Source: Fasciolopsis buskii (lineage: Eukaryota; Platyhelminthes; Trematoda; Plagiorchiida; Fasciolidae). Taken from it: a DNA stretch of 64,000 nt. The notes under the pieces were generated by a model. It was not told the DNA's origin and did not search any database. It saw only the letters and a program-made list of their open reading frames with translations. Numbering within the stretch: position 1 is the stretch's first letter; each line of letters starts with the position of its first letter. Both the position numbers and the translations under genes were made by a program. Below are positions 1 through 13,600 of this stretch, piece by piece. The DNA is taken from assembly GCA_008360955.1 (NCBI GenBank), contig LUCM01008148.1, positions 62,001-126,000 of the forward strand, given 5' to 3'.

Positions 1-374
1 CTTACGTCATCTCAGAGATTTTGTTATGTATATCAGAATAAATTTCACATCTCTCCAGCTGCTTGCCGCATTAGAAAATGACTAGAAATGGCTAATCAAA
101 TGATCTAATCATTGTTAACGACAGCAGGTCATATAGTTCACAAAACCATTCTTCGCGCAGTATCAAAACTGAACTATTCAATAAGAAACTAAGAAAGCAC
201 GGTACGCTGTGAGAACATTCCCACAGTCATTTGATTATGAAACTTGCCTTGACTACTCACGGTAGCCGAAACGTTGGCGCATTACATCTACCAACAGCGC
301 TGTGTTATTAACATTATATCATTCAAAATTATCACGGTACACAGGTTTTGTCATTTTTGGAAACCGTCACTAGC
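1..374. other. Gene-free left edge
   Basis: No exon or RNA gene can be supported. On the minus strand this is the sequence downstream of the SINE head at 375-452, so part of it is probably SINE body. Confidence 0.4.
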
Positions 375-452
375 ACATATCCCGAATCGGGATCTGAACC
401 AGGGATGAGCGACTGTGTTGAGGGCTTCAGCCACTGCGCTATCAGGCAGTTT
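375..452 (-). mobile_element. tRNA-derived SINE head (A and B boxes)
   Basis: The minus strand carries an RNA polymerase III internal promoter. The A box reads TAGCGCAGTGGC (430-441) and the B box reads GGTTCAGATCC (390-400). Spacing between them is tRNA-like, and the B box is followed by CGATTCGGG, a T-arm-like complement. There is no well-formed anticodon arm or acceptor stem, so this is the tRNA-related head of a SINE and not a functional tRNA gene. About 15 nt past the head the minus strand reads CTAGTGA, then TGACAAAAC, which might be a decayed hammerhead like the one at 24619-24665. That last point is weak. Confidence 0.6.
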
Positions 453-2095
453 CTTAGCGATTTACTAATGGAGTGCTCAGCTTTAGTAATGCATGAATAA
501 TAATATCGTAAATGATCTGAGCCAGGCTGGTTGTTTATTAAAGGTGGAAGGATTGTTATAGAAGGTTGGAGTTTCCAGTTGCACCACATAAATTCAATGG
601 AATCTCCATGAAACCTTCGCTACTCGGAGCAAGTTCACAAAAATTAGGTTCGCGGCATTCATTCTTGAAAGCGAAAAATCCAGCGGAATTTTCTTCCCAA
701 GGACATGCATGTCATTTAATTCTCTTCTATCAAATGAATATTTAAACTGGAAAGCGAATGGCCGCATTTGAAACCCATTAGTCATGAGCCTTGATGTCAA
801 CTAATTGACAAAGATGCAGCAGACCTAAAATATTTCAATTGGCACGAAAAGAAATCAACAACTGTATTATTCCGAATGTCCATGCGAATTGTGCAGCAAA
901 AAATATGGGTGAAACACATGTTCTTATATTCCATTAAAAGTAGTCATATTTATCAGAGGAACTTCAATAGGCAAATGTAAAAATGCACTAAATACTTTTG
1001 CACTAGCATCTACTTGAAACAATAATCAATATTTTCCGTAGTTTCACAGTTGTCTGTGAAAGCTATAGATCCATACTACTGAGACCAGAGCCATCCCTTT
1101 CGCAGTGACAAAATGCATTCATGAAAGAACATGCAGAGTTATTATTTTGCGTTTATCGGTGGTCATCTTAGTAGTAGAGTATCTTGATTGATTATTCATT
1201 GAGCATCAATGTTTTGTTACATGAACCTTCGGGATTATTTATTTTCCAGGTCTAGCTTGGATTTCAGGAAGAATAATTTGATATTTGAGCTCACATGTGA
1301 CATGTGTATTGATTTCCAGGCCCAATGAATTATTGTCAAGACTAGGACGACTCTGTTCGGAATCGCGGCATCCCAAAAGAGGCCTAGGAACAAATCTGTG
1401 GTTTCCTCATTAGAAACATCGGTTGGTAAAATCCACACTGGATTCATTTGAGGCTGCTACGACATGGCCAACAAGTAGTGCACACGAAAAACGAACATTA
1501 TCGTATACGTCTATTACGAGATGCTATCAAAAGAGTGAAGGTTAACTCAGGGAATATAAACAAAGTTTAACCACCGAATATCAAAGGTATTTATTTGAGT
1601 CTTGATGAGTTATGCGTTTGCGATCGTCGCTGGATGAAAATCGACCTGGCTTATTTGCGCAAAGATGCACTCATGGGTAACATGCACACGCGTCTTTGGA
1701 CGGCCATAGATCGTGATCGATCGTTCTTTGACATTTAGTTTCATTGCTTATTGAATGCCAGTAAGATAATGTTTTTGTTTGTCTAACAGGCTGAAAATGT
1801 CGGCCTATTCGTACGACTAGTGCATGACCCACATATGTATTCGTATCTATGCCTATGCCACTCGCTGATAAAACGTCACTCGGAATTTGGTTCAGCGGTG
1901 CATCCAAATGAATCTGATTCAAGTTAGACCCAAAGGAGGACGGCTTGCCTAGCTTGTCAGTATTCGGTACTGAGCCTGGCATGTGTCCAACACGATTCTT
2001 TTACCTTTTACTTCCTTTTTAATGGAATAACGGTGTACGTCATTTTTCAGGAAGGGTGCAGCGGCCAACAGAGATCTTCCAAATGGGGAGGCTGA
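453..2095. other. No supportable gene
   Basis: Short ORFs only. Two acceptor-like sites (near 1250 and 1320) precede short open frames, but no matching donor or homology was found. A minus-strand open stretch at 1671-1982 has no recognisable domain and may be SINE body continuing from the element at 2096-2165. Confidence 0.4.
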
Positions 2096-2165
2096 CAGGC
2101 GGTGGGAAGATTCGAGCCCGCTACCTTCACGTCCAGACGCCACAGCCTTATCCGCCGATCAGTTC
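2096..2165 (-). mobile_element. tRNA-derived SINE head
   Basis: On the minus strand the A box reads about TAAGGCTGTGGC (2139-2151) and the B box reads GGCTCGAATCT (2108-2118). The flanks GGCGG and CCGCC resemble a surviving acceptor stem, giving an almost complete tRNA-like fold. The sequence continues on the minus strand into unrelated DNA, as expected of a SINE body. A tRNA pseudogene is the alternative. Confidence 0.55.
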
Positions 2166-5100
2166 GTTGTGTTTGCAAGCCACACGATCGGAAATCGACT
2201 CTGAATGCACCCGTGAATCTAATTCACAAACAAGACAATTTGCTGTTGTCACTGGTAGCATCCAAACCAGAACGGCAGAGACAACAAGTTGCCACTTCAC
2301 ATGGAACTGCCAACAGATTTACCTGACTGAGCCGAGCGTGCATGTTTGTGTATACGTCTGCTTGTTATCGCGCTAACCAAACCGAGTACGAATAAACTAA
2401 GCCAAGCAAATTGCTGGCGAACTAAAGAAAGACCAACGTCCTTGAGTCTGTGGCCATATCTGAATCCGATTCTGGCACCAAGCATTTTAAGTTTACCTTT
2501 GAATTTTGACCAGGCAAGTTGACGTTTCTAAACCAAATGCTTTTTACAGCGAAACAGACATATCGGGATGTCTGCCAAGACCTATTTGGAACGGCTGAAA
2601 CTATTCTAAAAAACAGCCAGTTTCTTCTTGTTTTGCGTCAAAATGTTACGACACAACTGCTGTCGAGGTAGCTTCTATGGATCCTATAAGCAACCGGTAG
2701 TTTTTTATTCTTGTGATTGTGTCCACCGAATGTTGCTATGTAATTTGCCGGATATTGGCAAGAAGTATAGAGCCGATTGAGGAAAGCAAAAAACACAAGG
2801 AACAGTTGGTCTTCGGCGATCGTTTTGATGAACGATCCGTGGATGACAAGCAAATGCAACGTGAGAGGTCGGGTGAATTGCTCCCAGTTGCATTCATTAT
2901 ACATTATCCACCAGCCATATGCCTTTATTCTGTAAATGCATCTGTCTCAGCATGATTTAACTGCAACGGAGCCTTCGATATTGTCTACCGTCCTTGAAAA
3001 TCATGCCAACAGGACTGATTAACGGGCCCCTATTGCTTTCGCAGAATTTGAATCTCAACAGATCATTGTCAGAAAACCAAAATACAGATTTGCTTGGACC
3101 GTTTTCGACATTCGACTGCGTTCAGGGTTGCACAGCTCACTCGTGCATGTGCTGTCAATGAAACAGAAAGTGGAGATCACCTAATAAACATTGTCCCGGA
3201 ATATTACTGAACAATAGTGCAGATAGCGGTTTCGAAGTTTCAGGTTTCTTTGTTCTGGCAATTTGCACTCGATATCAGCATAAGTGCTCTATTTCACCAA
3301 CCCGAATTTCTTCAAATATTTCTTCAAATTATTCAGTCAATCGCAGGAGTAAATGAAATCCTTCTACTCCAATATGTCCAAAGAGAGAATTACATATTGG
3401 CATCAGAACGGTAGTGCACCCAGCTCACTTATGAAGGCATAATGATCTTTTAAAATACGAGAAACTTGTGTCACGCGTGTACACTGTGTACACTTATTCT
3501 ATCACGTCCAAGGAGACATTTAATCAAGAACATGGTGATGAATAACTCAAACTTCAATATTTATTTGTTTACAAAATAGACGATGGGTAGCATAATAATT
3601 CCAAGCAGCTTCCTTTAATGGAACTTTGCCGTAATTCGCCTAGTCTGCTTCAGCAAGTAATAAGATTTAGTGGTAGAAAATTTTAGTTTAAGATCGGAAA
3701 TTTTGTGCAGCTCACCAGCTTGAAACCGAATAAATCACAATGCGTGAAAGTCCAACAACTGAATCCACTTCTTTGGTTTCGTTACTCTCTGCGGTGCTGT
3801 CGCAAGCCTCGATAAACTGAATCTTGGAAAATTATTCTACTTTGGCGTTTTGCAGAAAACAGATGCAAGGACCTTGGGACATGAGTTGTCAACCGAGCTA
3901 TTGCGACGAAATTAATATCTACCGACTGTTGGGACCTTTATTTGTTGATTTTCAAAGTTCGATGGTGGAAATGAAAAAAAGAACAGCGGTTACTTGGTAC
4001 TCATGCACAGTTCCTATTCTGACTCACTGGCTACTGACATATTGGAAAGCAGCAAAATAACATAAGGCCTTATGGTTTTCCGAAACAAAAAGTACCTCGT
4101 GGCTGACTTGCCAGCACGGTATTTGGGGAAAAATGAGCTGCGCTTTCCAGAGACACCGTTACATGATGATCGCATGCATTTCCACAACTAACCGCAAAGG
4201 AGTTTGGAATTAGAATATGAAACATTATCTCCAGAGCGGTTTGGTTTTTGTTTTAACGCGGATCTCTTGTTTTTGATTAAACGAATGTAAACCAGAGGAT
4301 AGCAGAAGGGTTCATTAGTCATTTCCGGAATATTAGACCAGTGACTTTGGATCGGTGAAGCCTGTAAGCTCAGTTGGGAGCATCAATCTTCTTATTTCAA
4401 ACACCGTGTCACAAAGAATTTCAGAACTTCAACTTGGTTCAGTCCGATTGTAGAGCGATTTGTGGATTGTGGCCGGTGACTTATGTCTCATATTTACGAA
4501 ACTACATGTAAGAGTTGAGTACCTGATAGAAATCAAACAAGCGGACCGAACTCCAAAATACACCAAAAGTCTGACCACTCAGACATAAATCCCTTACGAT
4601 ATCTCATAATCTGTTCTGATCAAGGGAGCCCGTTAATTCTGATAAATCACAGCTGTTTATTAACTTCAACAAAGAAGAGTTCTGAGTGCCGATTAATTCT
4701 AACAATCGCTATTTTAAAAAGTAAATATTACTTTTGGATTTATAACTGCGAAGTTGTGGCATTGCTGTCAGCCAATTCTGAATGCTATTGTATACCTTAA
4801 GGTAAGAGTGACTGGTTTTACGTTAACCGTAGTAGCAATGAAACCGTTTCTGTAAAGGATGCTATTCTCGGTTTATATGGAACTAAGACAAACCGAGCAT
4901 TTATTGGTTACCAGAGCTCCTACGAAAGTGTGCCGTGACCAGCAAGTAATAGTCGATAAACACCAGCTGATCCAGTCGGTTCACACCAAATCATGCTTCC
5001 AATCTGAAAACACAAACGGAATGAAATCGCATGATTTCAGTGGCTCTCAGTCACGAGATGACATTTAGTTGGGATTGCATAGTAAGAGCAGAGTGTGACA

Positions 5101-6574
5101 GCCAATGAATGTGAGCGGTCAGGTTTCCACAACGAGGAAACTTCAACCGTGACAATTTGAAAATCACTATAAAACTTCGACTAATTCAAGTCGTCCCGAA
5201 AGCCAGTGAGGTACAAGGCAGTCAAAAAGGAGTGGATGTGCATGGAACATTTTTTTAGATATCATTGATTTTCTTAAAGTAAGTTTCTGTCTGTTTGGTT
5301 TTCTGCTCAAGGCTAGCGGGAACACAGTTACCGATTAGCAATAGACAGGACTGACAATTTATGATTCCGGATATAAACGGATGATGAGTTTTAAAACTAT
5401 AACATTTAGTAACATTTGCTTTTCCCGACATTTTGATCCCATCGTTACTATTTCACTCTAGGGCTTGCCTAATGCTTCAATTTCGTGGCACTTTAATAAC
5501 ACGAATCTTTCTTCAGATTTTATTCTCCTCCACACATTACATTACCCGCTGGCGTGAACAATTCATTTGGTATTTGCTTTCCTCATTAGGTCATGTATAT
5601 ATTAAGAAATTTAGGGGTGTTCAGTCTTTTAGTGAGACCTAAGACGTGACGACGTCATCTAATTTGTCACTAGTACTGGTGGGTAGTACCGTCAATTTTT
5701 ATTATGTTCTGTCCGATTTCTTTCACCTCACAAAGTAGGAACATAAACTTCCAACATGATTATCCGCCAGTTCGTTACCTGACATCATGTTCACTCCATT
5801 GAATCTGTAGGTGGTTAATTATGCTCTACAATCGCTTGTGTTAAACAAAGGACTACACACATTCCATCCAATTCATACGATGAACCCAAGTTTACTCCCA
5901 ATGTAAGATCACTTTACCTGAGGCTTAATTGCTTCTTCTTTTCTATAAAACATTACAATGAAATTTTGGGTTAGTGAAGCTAATGTTAGTACGAGTTTCT
6001 CTCACTTGGAAACTGACGTTTCTCTGATTTTGTGGTCCTCATTGTCATGTGGCTCATCGCGTGACATGTTATCCAAGAGTGATGTTGTTTTCCTAGGATG
6101 AAATAGTGGTTAATGAATTTATAAATTTTAGAATATCGTCCATATCCTTTGTGCAAGTAGCCACTTAGACCATGTTTTATCACGAATCCGAGATAATGCA
6201 ATTAATGGATGCTCGGACTTCGTGGCCATCATGAGGAATTATTGGCAGAATCGGTGGCAACAATGTTTCCGTGTTTAAAAGTAAGACCAAACAAAAATGA
6301 AGCCACTTGCACAATGGGTGCGAATGAGCGGATGATTGCAGCAATCAGAGGAATAAACCATAGGGGAGACTATAGTCAGTGACAAGATTTGATCGACCTC
6401 CAACAACCAAAGTAAGTCAAGGCCAACGGGCTTAGAATGTGCGCACGCCAGACAATGAAGAACACGACTAACAGAGTTGACCATCATCGAACGAAGCTCT
6501 CGCCTGCGTGCATCAATGCATACGCGTTCTTGATCATTGAGGAACACGGTGATTTGCATACATGGAGTTGTATT
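2166..6574. other. No supportable gene
   Basis: AT-rich DNA with short random-looking ORFs only. A small palindrome GTGTACACTGTGTACAC lies near 3478-3494. No domain, RNA gene or clear exon was recognised. Confidence 0.4.
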
Positions 6575-6589
6575 TATATATATATATAT
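6575..6589. repeat. (TA)n microsatellite
   Basis: A short run of alternating T and A within an AT-rich segment. Confidence 0.8.
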
Positions 6590-7738
6590 TCATACGCACA
6601 TAAATTCATACATATCCGTCACCAAAGCAATAAAATCTCTGTTCATAGTGCTTTGTAATTTGATCTGGCTCTATTCATTTTGGCCGTCTAGTGACAATCA
6701 AGTTGGACATGATTTAGAAGAAAAAACTTTTTTAAAAGACTGTCTTCATAGGAATGCCTATGTTTTAAACATTTTGCAGGTAGCCACATGCCGTGCATCC
6801 ATCAGCAAAATAAATGGGACGGCAGATTAAGCACTAAGGATTTTCCTCTACCGTGGAGGAAAATTGTGTTCCATACTTAATCCATACTCCTTGTCTGCAG
6901 ACAGTTAAACCATTTAAAAATTATCCAATGTTTTCCTGAAGTCGGCGGATGAAATTCTAATCAGCATCACGATTAGACAAACGGAAATTTCTCATAAAAT
7001 TTAAACGTGAATTTAGATAACATTGCGGTCACTTTCAGATGAGTCTAATTTGTTCCATGAAAAGCATTCTGTTGGCACTATTTGTTCATTTATTTTGATC
7101 TAAGAGGAGGCCTCTTTTTCTCTAAATAAAAAGGGGAAAAGTTTGGAATTCACTAAAAATTTTATGCAGTTCATAATCCCGCACATTGTGCTATCAAATA
7201 TTTTTTGCTGTTTCTCGCTCCTCACGCTGCTGTCAGCGATTAATGGGATGCGCTGAAAGGATCTTGATGCGAAGTCCTTACCTTTGCTGAATGAAACGTT
7301 TTCTATTCGTGATCAACTGTGATTAGTATACCCCAATTAGAGCAGAATAGCCCAAGTGAAGAATAATTATCTTCGACTTATGAATGGGAGCGTAATTACA
7401 GGTGAAATTCTCGATAAAACGATTCCTTCTGTTAACAAAAACTTGTTATGGTTAACGAATTTAAACTAGGATAAATCCTAAGGCCCTTCGAAAAAGATTC
7501 ATAAAAATTTCATGCTGGTCTATGATTGCTTTTTTGGTTCAGACACAGCTACCTGGAAAACTAAGGTAGGTGATGTTTAACTGGCCTTAACACAGCCTGC
7601 AAGCAGGTATAATTACAAAAACCTGCAGATAAATTCATGATGTTTAGGGGTTCTTTTTTATACCCGACAGGCACTGAAACTCTTAGAATATTAACAACGG
7701 AAATCTTCTGAACTTATCATAAAAAGCGCCAATATGTA

Positions 7739-7770
7739 CATATATATTTCTATATATATATATATATATT
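7739..7770. repeat. (TA)n microsatellite, interrupted
   Basis: Two TA runs separated by TTTC. The longer is about 19 bases. Confidence 0.85.
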
Positions 7771-9174
7771 ATGCTTTCGTTTCTGGAGTAGTAAAAAAAG
7801 AAGAGAACGAAAACTTTTTCCATCTCATTTCAACAAAACCGGTAGTGTAGTTGAAAGTCAGCACGTGAAGTACAACCGTAATCTGGAATGATCAAATTTT
7901 GGGTCTGTCACGTCAATACCTTTCCACACAAAACCATAAGCAGTAAGAAAACATCTGACACAAGAAATGAAACACCGCCTCAATAACGTTGAACTTATTT
8001 TATCGTTGTTCTGGGCTCGCACATAAGTAAACGACGCCTGCGTACGCATGTTAAACAGGCATTATCCACCGAGTTGAATCCATTCCCTACGGGCTTCATA
8101 GTATTTGCTAACACTACTGTACTCGCCCGCAACCATTATGGACGAAAGAGGCCCATGTGATTCAGGTGGTACATGGGGGGGGAGGGCGGTCGGTCGAAAG
8201 ATAGAGTATTCATTGCTGCTACGACGCCATCATCTAAGGGTGGTTCTCGAGAAACTTAAAATACGATAAGTATAAGTAATGTTCCTCTTTCTGGACGACG
8301 TTGAAACCGCCTGGATACGATGGTAGAAACATTGCAAAGAAAGGCACGGGTGACATAAAAATGAAAAGTCCCCCCAGAAATACCGAGTTATCTGCAGAGG
8401 ATGAAAAATAGCTTCGATTCATGTGGTCAAATCGCAACTCACTTTAGATGAATTATTTTTAATTCGTATCTCAGATTCAAACCATATCAGGAAAAGTTAA
8501 ATGACTTGGACTACCTCCAACAATTCACCACTTTTTCCCTGATTTTATTCAATTTAATGAACATCGGCATTTAGTTAAGCTTCTCGTGTAACAAAATGTT
8601 GTTTGCACACTCAACAAAGTTGTGCTCATCTCAGGTAAACTGCTCCGGGAATCCTCTTTTTATAAGGTACTTGAAAGTGTGGGGACTTTGCAGGCCTATT
8701 ATAATTTTCATCCAATTTCTAAATGCATGCTGTAGTAAATTCCCCGTTTCTCGGTGCTAAATGTTCTAATTCGATTTCGTCTACTGTAGATTAGACAAAA
8801 AAGCAAGGCGAGAACGGTACGCGATCAGTAATGACAAGTAAAATTATACAACAAAAGAATATAGGTAAGGTAACTGAGAAAGCCCCGTGGTAAGCCATTT
8901 AGTGAATGAATTTGGGTGTTGATCAAGGACGCGTCGTGTGATAGAAATGGCGTTCGATGACTACATCCTTTAATCACAGCTCAGTTTTCGATTAGCACTA
9001 ATCTTGCACAAATTTATCCGTACTATTTTTTAATGTTTCACTAATAATATGAGGTATCATCAAAGGCGGTCTTCACGATTTCGACGTTTTGCACGCATTT
9101 ACTGCGGAGGAGCTGGGGTGGAACCCAAAACTTAGTACAATAATTTGGTGTAGTGTTTAGTGAAATGGTTCCCA
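7771..9174. other. No supportable gene
   Basis: No exon, RNA or repeat recognised apart from an eight-base G run near 8175. Confidence 0.4.
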
Positions 9175-9324
9175 TTAAGGGAAAGGAAGAGAGTTCGTCC
9201 CCCGAGATAAGCAAACGTCGCCAGAAGCGATTGTTGAAATACTTCCATTAAGACCACTTTGTACAACATTTAGTTGACGTTTGCTATAAAAAACAGCCTT
9301 TAGAAACTCCAGAAATGCTGTGGT
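9175..9324 (-). CDS. Candidate terminal exon, unknown protein
   Basis: The minus strand has a strong 3' splice site, TTTTCTCCCTTCCTGTCCAG, immediately before position 9324. From there one frame stays open for 49 codons to a TAA at 9177-9175. The predicted peptide starts TTAFLEFLKAVFYSKRQL and ends RGTNSLPFP. It is balanced in composition, with no obvious low complexity or transmembrane segment. I recognise no family. An open stretch at 9360-9529 on the same strand might hold an upstream exon, but no donor was pinned down. This could equally be a chance ORF behind a pyrimidine tract. Confidence 0.22.
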   Translation of the reverse strand, partial: TTAFLEFLKAVFYSKRQLNVVQSGLNGSISTIASGDVCLSRGTNSLPFP

Positions 9325-9804
9325 CTGGACAGGAAGGGAGAAAATGGCTGATCCAAAAGTCAACTCTTCCGTGGGTCATCTTCGGCATTTCCTGGGAACC
9401 TTTCGAAAAGTCTGAAAAATAAGCACTGGTCACAAGATTTTCCTTACTTTCTTGAACCCTACCATTATGGCTTACACTGAACCCTTTTCCATCCTCAAAA
9501 AAACGGAGCCGAAATGTAACAGACTTCAATTCTGCTTCGTCTATTCGAGTCCAGGGTTGTCTGCATTCACATTTTAATGTATCAGTCGAATCAGTAGGCC
9601 GAGTTTAGGTAGTCAGCCGATCAAGTTGATGCGAAAAAGGTCGTTTTGCGCTGCTTCGTCAAAATGTTCCTGATCTTATCAAGTCATTTTTCGCTGACGG
9701 TATTCTGGCAAACTATACTCTACTTTTTTGATCGACGACAATCTAGCGGGCCATCATTTTCTGTGATGAATCACATTCTCATTAAATCTCTTTGTTTACC
9801 ACAG

Positions 9805-9846
9805 AAGCGGTCACATAGTGCCAAATACAGTGGCCATTCAGACTGA
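9805..9846 (+). CDS. Possible 42-nt micro-exon
   Basis: A TTTGTTTACCACAG acceptor and a GTAAGT donor frame exactly 42 bases. Read with one leading base it encodes SGHIVPNTVAIQT without a stop. Flatworm genes often contain very short symmetric exons. No partner exon was found, so support is limited to the two splice signals. Confidence 0.15.
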   Translation, partial: KRSHSAKYSGHSD

Positions 9847-12800
9847 GTAAGTCATGGAGATAAATAGGCGATTTATCGTTTTTTCCCACCAGTATCTAGG
9901 TGATTGATTTAGTTTCTACGTCCGCACAGTGTTGATAGTGCCACTTCTTTTGAAGAATAGCTGAAAATCTAAACGCATATAACAGAAAGATAACACTAAT
10001 CACTTGTTACTATCATTCGTGTTGCATTCTGCAGAATTGTTCTCCTTTGAGTGTGGCAGCTGTATTCCTTCTGCATATGGGGCGTGGAACATGAACCATG
10101 TTGATCAAGATCGATGCGTGTCTGAGTCTTTAATCAATCAACCGAGAAAACAGGCAAGTTGTACAGTGGAATAACAAGGCAGCGTCGAAATGGCTTAAGA
10201 CTGTCCTCTGTCTATCCGACAAACTAACAGCACTATCAAAAGTTATCCTAGCTAAACGGCGGTTTATGACATGCATGCCCGAAATGCATTACAAAGCTAT
10301 CCTTGACTAAGATTGACCAGTTCTTTTCGGTTCGCAGGGCCTTCTGAATAATAGATTGTTATTTCACAATGAAGCCTTAAACCTGTGCTGATAAGCAGAC
10401 TGTCTGCATTCACAGTTGAAAATATGTACCAGTCTTGATCAAAGCATCCCATGCCTCTTGCCGCACTAGCGAAACAGCGTTGCTCGCTTTCTCAAGCGAG
10501 CAGTATGCGTTTTTATCTCACCGATACTTTTATTTGACTGTAACCCTCCGTTTATTTTTGGTGAAACTGAGCTGCACAACAATGAACATTTTTAGGGTGA
10601 TGTGCGAACCAATGGTCGTCGATACGCGAATGTCAAACGAAGGTCCCACTAGAAAGGGTGATTGATCTGACGGCACAGTCGACTGGCATTAGCTGGACAT
10701 CATTTACACCGAACAACTCGACAATGCTTGTTAGGATCAGAGATGACAATTCCGCTCCGGGGTGAACTGTCTGAATGGATAAAGAGAATGAGACTGGATG
10801 AGAAATGTTTCTTTCAGAGTATTTTTAAAGAAAATGATTAAAAGAAGCGGATCTCTGGGTAAAGTTCACCTTTTTACGCAAATGCTGACGTCTTTTTAAA
10901 GGATTTTCCAAGTTTTAAAACCAAAGTAACGGACAAAATAGCTGTTCAGTTGCCATTTCAGTCCATGGAGTCAATAATATAGTGTTGGGATGCCTTGATT
11001 TTCGTTGTTAACTCGCATTAGAATATGCACGGTTTGGCACTGTACCTCGCAACGTGGTCAAAACTATTCGTGATTGCAATACAACTGTCTAGTTGAAATT
11101 CCGTTCGAATCGCAACGAATCTCACACGCAAACATTTGCGCATTCGTCGAGAAAAATGAACCAATCCTTTGTGCATCATTCCCCTAGATTGGGGGCAGAT
11201 CTATGCTCGCCAAATGTTGTGGAAAGAAATGCACACTTTTAATTCGCGTGGATGGGATTTTGGAATAAATTCGAGTAATTCTGGCACAATTCAATGAAGT
11301 TGCATTGTTGATTTTTGATTTGCACTAGAGAATTACTAAAATTGCCTAATTGCGTTGGGGGCGAGAACAAGAAAAAAAAAACGGATTATTGATGAGCATG
11401 GCGTTTGTGCATTTGTTCGCACAATTCAAAGTCACATGCAAATGATGCTGCGTGTGCGGAAGCATGTAACCGATAGAACGAATAACACGTATATGAGAAT
11501 TCGTCAAGAATGGGGAAATAAAGTGAGAAGTGATTTGACATAGTGAATAAGAATATAAGGAATACACAATTTGGCCGGGAAATGTGATCAAAATTTACAA
11601 GAAATATTTCTAAACATTCCAGCTGCTTGATTGCAGACGTATCCAAGTTAATCTGAACAGGCAAAAAACTGCAGGACAGATCTCGTGAACCGTAAATCAA
11701 CCGCTTAAAAGCTCAAAAATGATCGCGTTCCATGGCTGACTTCGTCAAATCTTTGTGTCACAGACAGCTCATCTTCACCCAGTCAATGACCAACAGCTGC
11801 CCCGTGCGAGAGTATACATCAAGGAAGGCTGTTAGTAAGTACTGCAGACATGTCATGAACTGTCGCGTTGCCGATAAAAATATAATGGGGCGGATAAGTT
11901 TTGTTTTCTTATTATCCCCTCCCCATTCGCTTTACGATATGCCGGTGATTTTGTTTTGGTCAGTTTTCAGTTGATTGAGTCTTCAAACATTTGCTGATCA
12001 TCCCCATCTGCTACTGATTCCTTGCATCAAAAAATGCTCATTCTTGCAGTGTTCTTTAACCATTGTGAAAGGTCTAGTCGATTGTTTTGCGATACCAGCA
12101 ATGAATTCCGAGAATTTGGTATGCGGTCTAATCAGTTCCCTGATGTAGGTTTTGATAGACTACCGCAGACTACTGACTGGCCTAACTGGGATCTTCCAGC
12201 AGTGCTTTGGTTAGTTGAACGTTAAGGTCTTCCACAGTTTTGCTATGAATATTGATTAAGCTAAAATAAGCTTCATCAATTCACTTGACTAATTGGACCT
12301 GAGTATAAACTCAATGCAAAGGCATCGTCGTCTAGAATTCCCTTCTGAGCAGTTTATTTTAGTTGGTTGTCGATGGACAACATTGGTTGTATCCTCCTAA
12401 ACTAGAAACAGTTGCTGGGTGTTCTGGTTGCCATAAGCTAAGACATGCAATTTTAATTCCAAAAGACAACGTAAACTGCAATGTGCGTTGAAGTTACCCG
12501 TTTGCTTAAGAGAATGAGCCACAATCCTTCGTCCAATTCCATCGTTGATCTGCTGGTTCCACCATGTGAGAGTGATTTTGCGAAGTTATCGATGCTCAAA
12601 AAAGGATGCTACCAGGAGTAACCTCTTCCGTCACAACTGCCATTTTTCCGTCGTGACCGCTACCATACACCTTGTTGAAAAATTCAGAAAAGGGAATCGA
12701 GTTTCTCTCCAGTTAATTCTCGCCACTTCCCGATAACTCTAGCGAGAACGTTCAAGGCAAAAAATATTGCAAAATCATAGCAGAGTAAGTTGCTTACATT

Positions 12801-13529
12801 GGGCTCATTCATCGACTGGTAAACTGACTAATTCGGCCCGTTATCCGTCAAGTAACTTTCCCATGAGGCATTCCGCTGAGCCTACTACCTGGTTTAATCA
12901 ATGCATGCCAGGCAGTTATCTTGACCTCTAACTTGAGTAATGGATACGGTGATTCAGTGTCCACCGCACTTACTTCGCTTTTAATGAGCAAACCATCTTG
13001 ACACCAGGAGTTTTAGACGATAAAATCCGTCCTTCGATAGTCCGGATTAAAGTTCTTTTGACAAGAGCAACAGTAGCATGTTTACTCCATTCAGGGCTAT
13101 CATTATCAGGATGATTTGTTATATACCAATTCCATACAACGGCGCCCAATGTTTAAACTGACAGTATCCATGCCCTTTCGTTAAGGGTTCCTATGTTTGG
13201 CATGACCACACATTCACTACACCAACTTAGGCCAGGAAACCAGACCAAAGATGGCAACTCAGACGAACCAAAACACAACGAGGACCGAGAGTAAGCTCAG
13301 GGCTGATGAAAACGCGTTAGTTTAGATAACTTCGAGTTAAAAGCAGATTTTATATTCTTATGCCTAATGCAGCTTGGGAAAAGTCGGGATTGAAGTCCCA
13401 AGGGAAAAATGAAATTGTAGGTCCAGCTCAGGAAACGAGCTCACTACTGATTACCTATGATTGACTGCCAGGAAGTTTCAATAAAATCAGCCACATACGG
13501 TGCAAATGAAACGGTGTTGCGACGGTTTC
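9847..13529. other. No supportable gene
   Basis: Short ORFs on both strands with no recognised domain, and no clear paired splice sites. Confidence 0.4.
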
Positions 13530-13600
13530 TAACTCGAGGGCTTGAACTCTGAGATCAATGCGATCACTAACAACGAGTATTACCTTTTAACCTTTGCTTA
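13530..13600 (-). mobile_element. Degenerate tRNA-derived SINE head
   Basis: The minus strand shows a B-box-like AGTTCAAGCCC (about 13537-13548). Upstream of it is TTGTTAGTGATCGC, resembling the A-box end and D-arm of the other SINE copies here. The A box itself is poor, so this is an old copy. It may belong to the same family as 25490-25545. Confidence 0.35.

Noticed and set aside
382..450. Functional tRNA gene
   Set aside because: A and B boxes are present but there is no proper acceptor or anticodon stem, so it is a SINE head.
2638..2955. Overlapping ORFs on both strands near 2.8 kb
   Set aside because: No recognisable domain, splice frame or repeat relationship.
13295..13320. CTGATGAAAACG as a hammerhead core
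   Set aside because: No stem II and no GAAA at the required place.
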